This document shows positions 1 to 11,290 of a DNA stretch of 30,042 nt, in pieces. Numbering within the stretch: the first letter of the stretch is position 1; each line of letters opens with the position of its first letter. Position numbers and translations under genes: made by a program. The stretch covers positions 1 through 30,042 of the forward strand of contig CAUDNR010000520.1 of assembly GCA_958430865.1 (NCBI GenBank), given 5' to 3'. The DNA comes from Entrophospora sp. SA101 (taxonomy: Eukaryota; Glomeromycota; Glomeromycetes; Entrophosporales; Entrophosporaceae). The notes under the pieces are model-generated. The model did no database searches and was not told the DNA's origin. It was given only the letters and a program-made list of their open reading frames with translations.

Positions 1-254
1 ACAGTTGTAGCAGCGGGAGCTTCAATGACCGATTCCAAAGTTGTAAAGAGTCTTTTCGTTCCACCATTAATTATTATATCGTGTAACGAACGTTGTGGTA
101 CTGTATTACTATTATCATCATCAATGATTGCGGTAGTAATGGATGTGGTATATGTTATTGGTAATAATGGCAAAGGTGAGTTATTATTATTGTTGCGGTT
201 GTCGTTGTTAAAGATGACAGATGAGGGAACTTCGGGCGAAGTGATGGGGGTAGA

Positions 255-296
<42 letters not shown>

Positions 297-794
297 GCTG
301 TTGCTGTTGTTGTTGTCATTATCATTATCATTATTTAAAAAGGGAACAATAGATGTTGATGGATTGAAGATTGAAGAAGTGAAAGATGAAGAAGAATCTT
401 GCGCAGATCTCTTATCAGCCTTGTCCAACTCGTCGTAAATTATGCTCCACATTAGGTCATCGCTTTTACAAATATCAATTGGAGTTATAGGAACCGAATT
501 TGAACTATCAACTTCCGATGCAGAATCGCTATCAGATTGCAAATTATTACTATGATCATTATCGTTATCATCAGTATTCATAATACATTCCGACAACAAG
601 ACATCATTAACAATATTCTTTTTTTGATCGCTAGTAGCAGGTCCAAAGTTTATAGTTGTGGTAGCAGTTGCGGTTATGGTGGCAGCATTTTGTACGGTAG
701 TAGATGGCGACAATTGTGGTTGCGATGATGGTGAAGGTGGAGGAGAACGTACGAATGATGTGGTGATTCTTAAGGATGATGGTGGACGATGATT

Positions 795-827
<33 letters not shown>

Positions 828-904
828 CTGCTGTTGTTGCTGCTGTTGTTGCTGTTGTTGCTGTTGTGGATCAGTAGGCACATTAATGAATGCGTTGCTT
901 AGAC
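1..904 (-). CDS. Partial second copy of the GATA/PHD gene (5' coding part)
   Basis: The minus strand reads the N-terminal coding exon of the same gene that lies complete at 5352-10566. Base 1 corresponds to base 9663 and base 904 to the acceptor-side end of that exon at 10566, at a constant offset of 9662. It encodes the poly-Gln run, the Ser/Pro/Thr-rich segment, an acidic stretch and the poly-Asn run; the zinc fingers would lie left of the window. I saw no stop, frameshift or repeat-length difference against the right-hand copy. Whether this copy is complete cannot be told from here. It could be a real recent gene duplication or an assembly artefact. The Leu-rich and Ile-rich open frames on the opposite strand are only antisense readings of the Asn/Gln codons and microsatellites. 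Confidence 0.75.
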
Positions 905-1154
905 CTAACAATTTGAAAATTTGAAATTTGGTTGATTAGTAACACGAAAAAAGAAAACTAATTAGCAAATTACTACTTCTAAAACACTGCCGCTACTGCC
1001 GCCATGATTTTTATTTGCAAGGGAATCATCAACGCAAACAAGATTAGATTAAGTAGCAACAAACATCGTTGTCGTCTTGATTATTGTTCATTGAGAATCT
1101 GAATCGGAAGAGATTTATTATTATTTGTTGTCGGTGTCCATTTTTTTTTTTATC

Positions 1155-1215
1155 AATAATTATTATTATCATCATTATTATTATCATTATTATTATCATT
1201 ATTATCATTATTATC

Positions 1216-1260
<45 letters not shown>

Positions 1261-1263
1261 TCT
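1155..1263. repeat. ATT/ATC microsatellite
   Basis: A run of about 100 bp built only of att and atc triplets, partly in the hexamer pattern attatc. The same run occurs at about 10817-10925 in the other copy, with the same length. It lies upstream of the GATA/PHD coding region, in the likely 5' UTR or promoter. Long Ile/Met-only frames over it are not genes. Confidence 0.9.
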
Positions 1264-1628
1264 TGTTATAAAAAATATAATTTTTTTCTTAAAAAATAGT
1301 TGTTGTTATGACGGCCAATTGAAATAATATTATGATAAAAGCACAACGATGATTCCATTGATCATTCCATAATTGGATTTTTTTTAGCGACATGTTATTG
1401 ATAATAATTTTTAGTTTTTTTTAAAAAAAGTAATTTGTTGTTTGCTCGTTGACGTTATTACTAATAGAACAATCATTATTAATTAATTATCAAACCAATC
1501 GATCGCATGCGGAAGCGGCAGCAGTAGTAGTGGTAGTAGTAGTAGTAGTAGTAGTAGTAATTGGATGTTAGAAAATCTTCAAAATTTTTCATAAAATTAT
1601 ATACGTACTATGTAAACGTTGTACAAGA

Positions 1629-3043
1629 GGTTTGTTTTCATGAGAGGTTTTATAAGAAAAATTTTCATGATAAATTTTTTTGGTTTAAAATATACAGTAT
1701 ATATATGATTAATAATTAATTATCAGGCAGACAATTGTCATTGGAACAAATTTAATATATTAGGTTAGAATAAAGCAAAAAACATGAGAATAATGAGCAA
1801 CAAATATGTAAAAAACTCTCATCCGTAAATACAAGGGGTTTCTCACGAAAAACTTTACGATATCTGTTTGTACGCACTTTTAAAGGAAAAAAATACTATT
1901 TAGTTCTTCTATTAACCCGTCCGGTATTTTAATCTTTGAAATTTTGATTTATTTTGATCTCCTCTTCCACATCACTTTACATTATATCGACTGTTTCCAT
2001 TATCGACAATTGGTTGAGGTAAGTTTTTCAAAAATATTCACACATAGCTATGTAGCATCAGTTCTCATGATCATAATATTTTCTGGGCGATAGGTATTAA
2101 TATGATTTATAATTTCCTACTAGAAAATGCTTGATTATTATGTCATAGTGATAGATTAATATTACCAATTTTGGACAAGGAGGTTCCGAGTTCAGCTTAG
2201 AAAACTCGAATCATAGATTTGATATTGATTATTAATGAGTGAATCATGCAGTGCAACGAAAAAAAGTACGTGTTTTTTATTCGTTACGCATAATTCTATG
2301 GGAAAATGCATTCTTACTTAAAAATTGCATGCACAAGATGCGTAACTCTGATCATTATTATTTATCAAAATTTCGTTGATCTCTCGTTGATATTCATTAG
2401 TATTAGGTGCGTGTAACCTCCATTTATTTATTTATTACCATGAAAAATCTTGCAAAAATCCAGTCCCCGCAAATCCTTGAAAATATTGACCTCATCAAAT
2501 GATCAACATCATCCGCAACATTATCCACAATCTATCGTTTTATAATAACCATGGAATGAACAACGTAGTAATAGTATTACTAGATTTTTTTTGTCAAAAG
2601 ATTGATGCAAATGTTTTCTTTTTATCATAAACGAACATTTATTTATTAATTAATATGATAATATGTTGGGAGGGTGTTGACAAATATAAATTAACGTGTC
2701 AAAATAAGTGAGTTATGTTGTGTACGTTCCTTTCCAGAATATTACGTAACAATATAAAAGAACATGCTACTATTAGGATAAGTAGCCATCCCGATAAGAC
2801 TCACCGCAATATATTTGAAAGGCGTGTTCTGCCTACTCGTAATTCAAGGTGACACTAATTACTGTAACACTTCCCTCACATTGCAATGTATAAACATAAA
2901 ATACATGTTACCCTCCCGTTTTGGGACACTGCAACGTTTTAATGATTATAATTATTCTGAAATTTATTATTCTTTTTAAGAATGTTAAAATCAAAAAAGA
3001 TATCTACTTAACATACTATTTGCTATCATTCTTCTCATTTTAG
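1629..3043. other. Unassigned intergenic DNA, no convincing gene
   Basis: AT-rich sequence with no long open frame. A good donor-like site (GAG then gtaagttttt) is at about 2018 on the plus strand, preceded by an open stretch without a clear ATG. It could be the end of an exon spliced in phase 0 to the coding-like piece starting at 3044, but an intron of about 1 kb would be far longer than the others here. I cannot support a gene model. Confidence 0.4.
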
Positions 3044-3166
3044 GAACCAAAATATATCAACAAAAAGACATGTATTAAAGAACCAAATATTCCAAATATT
3101 GGAGAATTATTAATGGATGTGCGGAAGATCATAATAAAGTCAATACGTGAAAAAATTCTTTTTTGA
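3044..3166 (+). CDS. Coding-like fragment, possible terminal exon, unknown function
   Basis: Forty codons open to a TGA, starting right after a well-formed acceptor (pyrimidine-rich tract ending in tttag). The amino-acid composition looks coding rather than random AT-rich DNA: Glu, Pro, Lys and Asn are mixed, with an amphipathic Lys/Ile-rich end (motif NIGELLMDVRK). There is no ATG at its start, so it would need an upstream exon; a phase-0 donor at about 2018 is one candidate. I recognise no family. It may equally be a remnant of a gene or a chance open frame. Confidence 0.25.
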   Translation, partial: EPKYINKKTCIKEPNIPNIGELLMDVRKIIIKSIREKILF

Positions 3167-3433
3167 AAAATAAAAACAAAAAACAAAGGCAAGTTGTATT
3201 ATTCACTCTTTATTGTGGAACAAAGTATCATAGCGTTGGTCTTGTTCTTACCAACCTGGATTCATGACAATTCAGAAAGGACTTATTACATTCGCATAGA
3301 TGCCATTCACGATTTAGAGTATTTTTTTTCTTATTATAAAATAACTTGTTTGAAGAGTGATAGCTAGTCTATTGCAATGACGATAAAAAGGAATACTGGT
3401 TGGTTCTAATTTTTTTGTTATATAATATAATAG

Positions 3434-3947
3434 ATATAATAATGGTTCACCAAAGACATCATCACCAACTTCCACAACATTCACACCGCAACATCCATCA
3501 ACTTTGACGTTCCATTATCAACCGCCACGTAACATGTGTTTCAATAGCAGTATCAACCAACTATCTTGTGATATTAAGGGTTACCTTCTCTTGGAGAAAT
3601 GATAATGATGGAAGTTATCTTATATATGATTGCTTAGTCATTTGAATAACTGTTTCTCCATTTCTTTTCTAATTACAGATTGGTACATCAACAATATACA
3701 ATCGTCTACCCCACCACCTTCACATATCACTCGTACGTTTTCTCGCATTCGTCGTCTTGATCGATCTGTAGCTCAATATCGAACCATCTATTGTATAATT
3801 TGTAGAGCATTAAATAATAATATACCCGAGAAGGAACCATATTTTTTGTGGTCATGCAATGTTACATTTCCATTTTTGGTTATGAAGTTCGCCTATAAAA
3901 GGCCATGGCTGAATCTGGCTGCAACAGAAGAACAATTAATTAATTGA
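3434..3947 (+). CDS. Candidate two-exon gene fragment, unknown function
   Basis: Two coding-like stretches join in frame. The first, 3434-3579, follows an acceptor with a ctaat branch motif and reads a Ser/Thr/Pro-rich peptide. The second, 3679-3947, follows ctaattacag and reads a peptide with a Ser/Pro start, an Arg-rich segment (RTFSRIRRLDRS), a CIIC pair and a short stop-proximal tail. Splicing G at 3579 (donor gttacc, weak) to AT at 3679 restores a codon, a 99-bp intron typical of this genome. No start codon was found upstream, so a 5' exon is missing or the gene is decayed. No family recognised. Confidence 0.3.
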
Positions 3948-4872
3948 TATAATATTACAAAGTAAAAACAGTGATTGTTGGTTTAGTAAGATGACGTGAC
4001 ATACATAATATACAAAAAGATCAATAATTTATTTTGACATACAAAAATGTCACGTGAATAAATAACAAAAATGGGCATTATGTGATCCATAAGTAACATG
4101 ATTAAAAAATTGATGCTATTTTACTTGAATGTATATGCCTTTTAGCAGAATGCTATTGCTTTAGTCAACTTGATCAAGTTGATCAAGATTTCAATTATGA
4201 TAGAAAATTCCATAAATTTATATATAAATTTAATATTTAAATAAATTATAATATATATGTAGATTATTTCAAGATGGACGTCAAAAGGTAGTATTTATTT
4301 CTTATTATTAGATAAATAGGAACCAGCGGAAGAAAAAAGGTAGTCGTTCATAATTATTGTTAAATTATAGTTTTGTAGGATATATTTATTTACATTTCTT
4401 ATTATTAGACAAATGGGCGTGTGGATAATAGAAACAAGGCAGTTGTTCTATAATTATTGCTAAATCAATGGTTTTGTGTTATAAATAAAAATTTGTTCCA
4501 ATTACCTAATTGATAAAAACTTGCATTTTTTTATCACTGGTTAAATATTGAGTTAGCAAAATATATGCAATAATTTAATTGAATTCCTTTTCTCAAAAAT
4601 GAAATATATTAATTTATTCAAGCCAATCAAATCCGCAATATTATGCAATGCATATTAATAATGTTTTTAATTACGCGAATTTTTTAAAATTTGGCAAATT
4701 TGGTAACATCGATTTTTATTATACCCGTTTGAGTTGTAGACAATTAAAATTTTTTTTATTATACTCGTCCGAGTATAGACAATAAAAAAACATTTTATTT
4801 ATTTACAAAAACAATTATTAATATTAAATTAAAGATTAATTAGATTAGAATTAAATATTATTATTATTATTA

Positions 4873-4907
<35 letters not shown>

Positions 4908-5351
4908 CATTATTAAAAATTAAAATCGTAGGTTTTGGTTGTGAAAATGAAAATTATATTAAAAATTATTAGTCATAAATTTATACATAGGATGAGGTTG
5001 ATTGTTTTGAAAATTCTATATAGCAATAAATGTTCGTCTATAAAAAAGTCTATAAAAAAATATAATGATTAAAAAAAAAAATGAAAATGGTTTAAATTTT
5101 CTAAAATTCTAAAAGTTTTATACAATAAAGTCCTTAATGTAAAATAAAATAAAAAAATTTACACCTTAAGATTCCTCCCACTAACATCGATAAAAAAATC
5201 GATAAAAAAAAATAATAAAATTGTTCGTTTTTTTTTTCTATGTCTAAAAATTTAAAATTTATATACAATGTATTTACATTCTTTTGTTTTGAAATATATT
5301 ATCTATTCTTGATTATTGTCAATATTTGTAATCATTATAAATGAATTATCC
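3948..5351. other. AT-rich intergenic region
   Basis: There is no open frame of interest. It holds an ATT microsatellite (about 4855-4912), two short near-repeats around 4722-4787 (attatacccg/attatactcg followed by gagt...tagacaat), and the diverged duplication listed separately. Its right end is the 3' flank of the GATA/PHD gene on the minus strand. Confidence 0.6.
4288..4478. repeat. Diverged ~100-bp tandem duplication
   Basis: Two imperfect copies lie side by side. Both start tttcttattattaga(t/c)aaat, carry a purine-rich middle (gaagaaaaaaggtagt and gaaacaaggcagt), then cataattattg(t/c)taaat and end ttttgt. Copy 1 is about 4295-4375 and copy 2 about 4396-4475. Differences are scattered substitutions and small indels, so this duplication is old compared with the exact repeats elsewhere in the window. 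Confidence 0.6.
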
Positions 5352-7953
5352 TTATACTCTTGAAGATCTTCGAGAAGCTTGAGAACGAGATGCGCTAGTC
5401 ACAGGACCCTCCACTCCTTGATTTTTAGGATCCAACATCAAGGGCATTTTCTTACGTGGAAGTTCCACCACTATATATGTTTAATTTATAGATTTTATAA
5501 AATTAGTAATAATAACAATAACAATAACAATAACAATAACAATAATAATAATAATTTTACCGATTTTTTTATTGTTATAATTATTTTTGCATCCTTCTCC
5601 ACAATACCAAGCACCAGCACCACCAGCAACGGCTTGTTCGGTGGTAGGCACCTCAAGGCAACTCTGGTGATATGCCTTGGGACATCCACCGCAAGAAATC
5701 AAATGATCCCCTTTGTATGATTCATTTTCGAAGCAAACCCAGCAGTCTATAAATATAAAACAAAGATTTAAATATTTATATACATGAAAAAACGAATTAA
5801 TCGATTGATATTTTAATTTTAAATAAACTTACAAAGTTGTAAGACTGGCTGTCTACGGTCTGCTATGCTCTCGCTAGCAAAACTACTCAAATCTAATCGA
5901 GGGGTCCTGCAAGCGAAACCGTAGCCTTTGTAGTCGCAACCGTGTTTGCTAATAAATTAATTGGTTAAATATTTGTTAATAAATTGTTTCATGAATGATA
6001 GCAACATGTGAATAATAAATAAATAGAATCAAAAAGAAAATTACTTACTTGCATAGAGTTCTCTTGCCCCAAGGTCCAGGTCGCCAATTGACTCCCTCAG
6101 TGGTTCCGCAATATCTACACCAATCAATTCCTGATTCAGTAAATTGTTCAAATATTGTTGGTGTATGCGATGATGGTGATGATGACGATGCTGGAGTTGT
6201 AACAGCAGATACTACATCACCACTAGCTACCGCCTGAGCCAAAGGTTGTTGGCGCAAGTCAGCGGCAGCAAAACCATGTTGGGACTCATTAACAACAACG
6301 CTTATTCTTTTGTTACTAACAGGGGCTTGACATTCAACTCTTTTCCTATTATTATTATTAATATTAATATTAATATTAATATTATTTAATATAAATTTTT
6401 TTTGGAAAATTTTTTTTTACAAACCTTTTGGCCCCCTCAGTATGATTGTTGGTGACGTGACCTGTGGTGGAGGTGGTGGAAGGGGAAGAATAAGAATAAG
6501 AAGAGGTGGCCAACCCAGAGTTTACCATGGGTTGCTTCTTATTACGCTTTGATTTGTTACTGCTACGTGGCTTTCTACCAGATTTTTTCTTAATTTTCTT
6601 CTCGGTTGGTGGGACATAATCTTCGTCGTCCTCATTATCATCGTCTGAAGTGGTGTTGGTGGATGATGCTGCTGTTGATGGTGATAATGACGATGACGAA
6701 GATGAGGAGGATGATGAGGGGGATGATGAGGAGGAGAGGGATGCAGGAAATTCCTCATCATCATAATAAACTATAGCCTTTTGTTTTCGGTCTGCTGCAG
6801 TTACTTTTTGTTGCTTGCCATTAATAACATTCTTATTATTACCCTTGTTATTGCTATTTGATACTTTTACAACAAGTTGCTTTTGTTCAACGTGGCCATC
6901 AGAATTATTATTATTGGCATTACTAACATTGTCTACTACAGTTGTTGGCTTAACTTTTCCTGAAACGGATGATAATAATTTGTCACCATATCGTAGCGTC
7001 ATTAACATCTTTCTTTCATCTCCGCCATTGGTTCTTCGACTCTTTTTTGATTCTGGGTATTTGTTATCGTTATCATTATGATCATTATTGTTGTTATCAT
7101 TACTAGCATTATCGTCGTCGTCATCATCATCGTCATCGGACGAAGAAGACATAATACTCAATTTTCTTTTTCTTTTATCGTTATTGTTACTGCTACCACT
7201 ACTATCACATCCGCTTGACACAAGTTCTGGAGTTTCCAAAGGTGGGCTAATAATTGAAAAGCTACGATCGTTATTTAAATCATTGCAATTAATAACAATA
7301 TTATTATTGTCAATGGCATTTTTACTAAAATTGGTAATGATGTTTGGAACTATTGGAGGAGGTCTTGTGGTGGTGATGATTTTTGGATCGATTGTGTAAT
7401 TGTTGTTGTTGCAATTACCATTCATCATCATCAACATCACATTAGTGGTGAAGTTTGATGTAATGTTGACTGGTATGATCGGATCTGATATTTGAGAAAG
7501 TGCTTGCACGGCATTCTGAATCAACAAGTTCGAAAGGTCGTATCCACTTCCATTACCATTATTGCAGTTGTTGTTGTTGATATTTGATAGTGTAGCGGTG
7601 GTGGTGGGAGGAGAAGCGGTGGTTGAAGTCGATTCGGAAATATTAGTAGATGATGACGAGGGAGGAGAAGGTGCAGAGTTTGATGTAGCGGTGGTGGGTA
7701 CAGTTGTAGCAGCGGGAGCTTCAATGACCGATTCCAAAGTTGTAAAGAGTCTTTTCGTTCCACCATTAATTATTATATCGTGTAACGAACGTTGTGGTAC
7801 TGTATTACTATTATCATCATCAATGATTGCGGTAGTAATGGATGTGGTATATGTTATTGGTAATAATGGCAAAGGTGAGTTATTATTATTGTTGCGGTTG
7901 TCGTTGTTAAAGATGACAGATGAGGGAACTTCGGGCGAAGTGATGGGGGTAGA

Positions 7954-7995
<42 letters not shown>

Positions 7996-9916
7996 GCTGT
8001 TGCTGTTGTTGTTGTCATTATCATTATCATTATTTAAAAAGGGAACAATAGATGTTGATGGATTGAAGATTGAAGAAGTGAAAGATGAAGAAGAATCTTG
8101 CGCAGATCTCTTATCAGCCTTGTCCAACTCGTCGTAAATTATGCTCCACATTAGGTCATCGCTTTTACAAATATCAATTGGAGTTATAGCTACCGCCTGA
8201 GCCAAAGGTTGTTGGCGCAAGTCAGCGGCAGCAAAACCATGTTGGGACTCATTAACAACAACGCTTATTCTTTTGTTACTAACAGGGGCTTGACATTCAA
8301 CTCTTTTCCTATTATTATTATTAATATTAATATTAATATTAATATTATTTAATATAAATTTTTTTTGGAAAATTTTTTTTTACAAACCTTTTGGCCCCCT
8401 CAGTATGATTGTTGGTGACGTGACCTGTGGTGGAGGTGGTGGAAGGGGAAGAATAAGAATAAGAAGAGGTGGCCAACCCAGAGTTTACCATGGGTTGCTT
8501 CTTATTACGCTTTGATTTGTTACTGCTACGTGGCTTTCTACCAGATTTTTTCTTAATTTTCTTCTCGGTTGGTGGGACATAATCTTCGTCGTCCTCATTA
8601 TCATCGTCTGAAGTGGTGTTGGTGGATGATGCTGCTGTTGATGGTGATAATGACGATGACGAAGATGAGGAGGATGATGAGGGGGATGATGAGGAGGAGA
8701 GGGATGCAGGAAATTCCTCATCATCATAATAAACTATAGCCTTTTGTTTTCGGTCTGCTGCAGTTACTTTTTGTTGCTTGCCATTAATAACATTCTTATT
8801 ATTACCCTTGTTATTGCTATTTGATACTTTTACAACAAGTTGCTTTTGTTCAACGTGGCCATCAGAATTATTATTATTGGCATTACTAACATTGTCTACT
8901 ACAGTTGTTGGCTTAACTTTTCCTGAAACGGATGATAATAATTTGTCACCATATCGTAGCGTCATTAACATCTTTCTTTCATCTCCGCCATTGGTTCTTC
9001 GACTCTTTTTTGATTCTGGGTATTTGTTATCGTTATCATTATGATCATTATTGTTGTTATCATTACTAGCATTATCGTCGTCGTCATCATCATCGTCATC
9101 GGACGAAGAAGACATAATACTCAATTTTCTTTTTCTTTTATCGTTATTGTTACTGCTACCACTACTATCACATCCGCTTGACACAAGTTCTGGAGTTTCC
9201 AAAGGTGGGCTAATAATTGAAAAGCTACGATCGTTATTTAAATCATTGCAATTAATAACAATATTATTATTGTCAATGGCATTTTTACTAAAATTGGTAA
9301 TGATGTTTGGAACTATTGGAGGAGGTCTTGTGGTGGTGATGATTTTTGGATCGATTGTGTAATTGTTGTTGTTGCAATTACCATTCATCATCATCAACAT
9401 CACATTAGTGGTGAAGTTTGATGTAATGTTGACTGGTATGATCGGATCTGATATTTGAGAAAGTGCTTGCACGGCATTCTGAATCAACAAGTTCGAAAGG
9501 TCGTATCCACTTCCATTACCATTATTGCAGTTGTTGTTGTTGATATTTGATAGTGTAGCGGTGGTGGTGGGAGGAGAAGCGGTGGTTGAAGTCGATTCGG
9601 AAATATTAGTAGATGATGACGAGGGAGGAGAAGGTGCAGAGTTTGATGTAGCGGTGGTGGGTACAGTTGTAGCAGCGGGAGCTTCAATGACCGATTCCAA
9701 AGTTGTAAAGAGTCTTTTCGTTCCACCATTAATTATTATATCGTGTAACGAACGTTGTGGTACTGTATTACTATTATCATCATCAATGATTGCGGTAGTA
9801 ATGGATGTGGTATATGTTATTGGTAATAATGGCAAAGGTGAGTTATTATTATTGTTGCGGTTGTCGTTGTTAAAGATGACAGATGAGGGAACTTCGGGCG
9901 AAGTGATGGGGGTAGA

Positions 9917-9958
<42 letters not shown>

Positions 9959-10456
9959 GCTGTTGCTGTTGTTGTTGTCATTATCATTATCATTATTTAA
10001 AAAGGGAACAATAGATGTTGATGGATTGAAGATTGAAGAAGTGAAAGATGAAGAAGAATCTTGCGCAGATCTCTTATCAGCCTTGTCCAACTCGTCGTAA
10101 ATTATGCTCCACATTAGGTCATCGCTTTTACAAATATCAATTGGAGTTATAGGAACCGAATTTGAACTATCAACTTCCGATGCAGAATCGCTATCAGATT
10201 GCAAATTATTACTATGATCATTATCGTTATCATCAGTATTCATAATACATTCCGACAACAAGACATCATTAACAATATTCTTTTTTTGATCGCTAGTAGC
10301 AGGTCCAAAGTTTATAGTTGTGGTAGCAGTTGCGGTTATGGTGGCAGCATTTTGTACGGTAGTAGATGGCGACAATTGTGGTTGCGATGATGGTGAAGGT
10401 GGAGGAGAACGTACGAATGATGTGGTGATTCTTAAGGATGATGGTGGACGATGATT

Positions 10457-10489
<33 letters not shown>

Positions 10490-10566
10490 CTGCTGTTGTT
10501 GCTGCTGTTGTTGCTGTTGTTGCTGTTGTGGATCAGTAGGCACATTAATGAATGCGTTGCTTAGAC
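5352..10566 (-). CDS. GATA-type zinc finger plus PHD finger protein, with internal duplication
   Basis: Likely nuclear DNA-binding and histone-tail-reading regulator. Exons on the minus strand: 10566-8388, 8308-6425, 6345-6049, 5948-5833, 5746-5561, 5470-5352 (stop TAA); introns of 79, 79, 100, 86 and 90 bp, all GT-AG, with phases that fit. About 1592 residues are encoded from exon 10566 onward. The N-terminal region has about 24 Gln, then Asn-, Ser-, Asp-rich disordered sequence with basic patches (KRKRK, KKSGRKPRS). The GATA-like finger spans the 6049/5948 junction: CRYC, 18 residues, then CNKHGC. The PHD finger is in exon 5746-5561: CWVC, CGGC, HQSC, WYCGEGC (C4HC3). A Ser/Arg-rich tail ends the protein. 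The exon at 10566 starts in mid-codon after attgttag, so a first coding exon is still missing; an ATG at 10753 is possible but its donor would be weak. Exon 8308-6425 is the product of a tandem duplication. Confidence 0.85.
5561..5746 (-). other. PHD finger exon
   Basis: This exon holds the full C4HC3 set: Cys-x2-Cys at its start, Cys-x2-Cys, His-x2-Cys, then Trp-x-Cys-x2-Cys. The Trp two residues before the last Cys pair is typical of PHD fingers, which usually read the H3 N-terminal tail. The following intron holds a TAA/CAA-rich microsatellite. Confidence 0.85.
6224..10152. repeat. 1963-bp tandem duplication inside the GATA/PHD gene
   Basis: 6224-8186 and 8187-10149 are the same sequence in head-to-tail order; the offset is 1963 at both ends and through all microsatellites. 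The three bases tag stand at the start of unit 1 (6224-6226), at the junction (8187-8189) and just after unit 2 (10150-10152), so the breakpoint has 3-bp microhomology. Each unit holds most of the large N-terminal exon, the 79-bp intron and the first 122 bases of the next exon. Exonic content is 1884 bases, exactly 628 codons, so the reading frame survives. Confidence 0.95.
6425..8308 (-). other. Duplicated fused exon of symmetrical phase
   Basis: It starts as the exon that normally leads into the GATA finger, and at 8189/8187 switches in frame (AVA followed by ITPID) into the middle of the large N-terminal exon. It begins and ends in phase 2 and is 1884 nt long, so including or skipping it both keep the frame. 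Inclusion adds a second copy of the Asn/Ser/Asp-rich disordered region but not of the poly-Gln run or the zinc fingers. Confidence 0.8.
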
Positions 10567-10877
10567 CTAACAATTTGAAAATTTGAAATTTGGTTGATTA
10601 GTAACACGAAAAAAGAAAACTAATTAGCAAATTACTACTTCTAAAACACTGCCGCTACTGCCGCCATGATTTTTATTTGCAAGGGAATCATCAACGCAAA
10701 CAAGATTAGATTAAGTAGCAACAAACATCGTTGTCGTCTTGATTATTGTTCATTGAGAATCTGAATCGGAAGAGATTTATTATTATTTGTTGTCGGTGTC
10801 CATTTTTTTTTTTATCAATAATTATTATTATCATCATTATTATTATCATTATTATTATCATTATTATCATTATTATC

Positions 10878-10922
<45 letters not shown>

Positions 10923-11290
10923 TCTTGTTATAAAAAATATAATTTTTTTCTTAAAAAATAGTTGTTGTTATGACGGCCAATTGAAATAATATTATGATAA
11001 AAGCACAACGATGATTCCATTGATCATTCCATAATTGGATTTTTTTTAGCGACATGTTATTGATAATAATTTTTAGTTTTTTTTAAAAAAAGTAATTTGT
11101 TGTTTGCTCGTTGACGTTATTACTAATAGAACAATCATTATTAATTAATTATCAAACCAATCGATCGCATGCGGAAGCGGCAGCAGTAGTAGTGGTAGTA
11201 GTAGTAGTAGTAGTAGTAGTAATTGGATGTTAGAAAATCTTCAAAATTTTTCATAAAATTATATACGTACTATGTAAACGTTGTACAAGA
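10567..11290 (-). promoter_or_regulatory. 5' region of the GATA/PHD gene (second copy at 905-1628)
   Basis: The acceptor (ttactaatcaacc... attgttag, with a TACTAAT branch motif) is at 10567. Upstream follow a possible first exon with ATG at 10753, the ATT/ATC microsatellite, and an AGT/AGC microsatellite at about 11181-11221. No certain TATA box or factor site can be named. The end at 11290 is where identity with 1-1628 stops. Confidence 0.5.

Larger units (their letters stand above)
1..1628. repeat. Long direct repeat, copy 1 (matches 9663-11290)
   Basis: The sequence matches 9663-11290 in the same orientation, with offset 9662 at the left edge and also at the right breakpoint, so there is no net length change even in the TTG, CTG and ATT microsatellites. 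Identity stops after base 1628 (copy 1 continues ggtttgtttt, copy 2 continues ttatttgaat). It covers part of the coding exon, the upstream region and about 700 bp of promoter side. If this is a tandem duplication its period would be 9662 bp, with the right-hand unit being 1629-11290. Confidence 0.9.

Noticed and set aside
1044..1299. Poly-Ile/Met frames on both strands over the microsatellite
   Set aside because: Pure ATT/ATC repeat translation, no protein character; the copies at 10706-10961 are the same.
6045..6257. Start codons suggested at the beginning of the GATA-finger exon
   Set aside because: The codon there is TTG inside a continuous exon that begins at a splice acceptor (6345); not a translation start.
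7562..8137. Long plus-strand Leu/Val-rich frame (also at 25-438 and 9525-10100)
   Set aside because: It is the antisense reading of the poly-Asn and Ser/Thr codons of the GATA/PHD gene; the minus-strand frame has real zinc-finger exons and splice sites.
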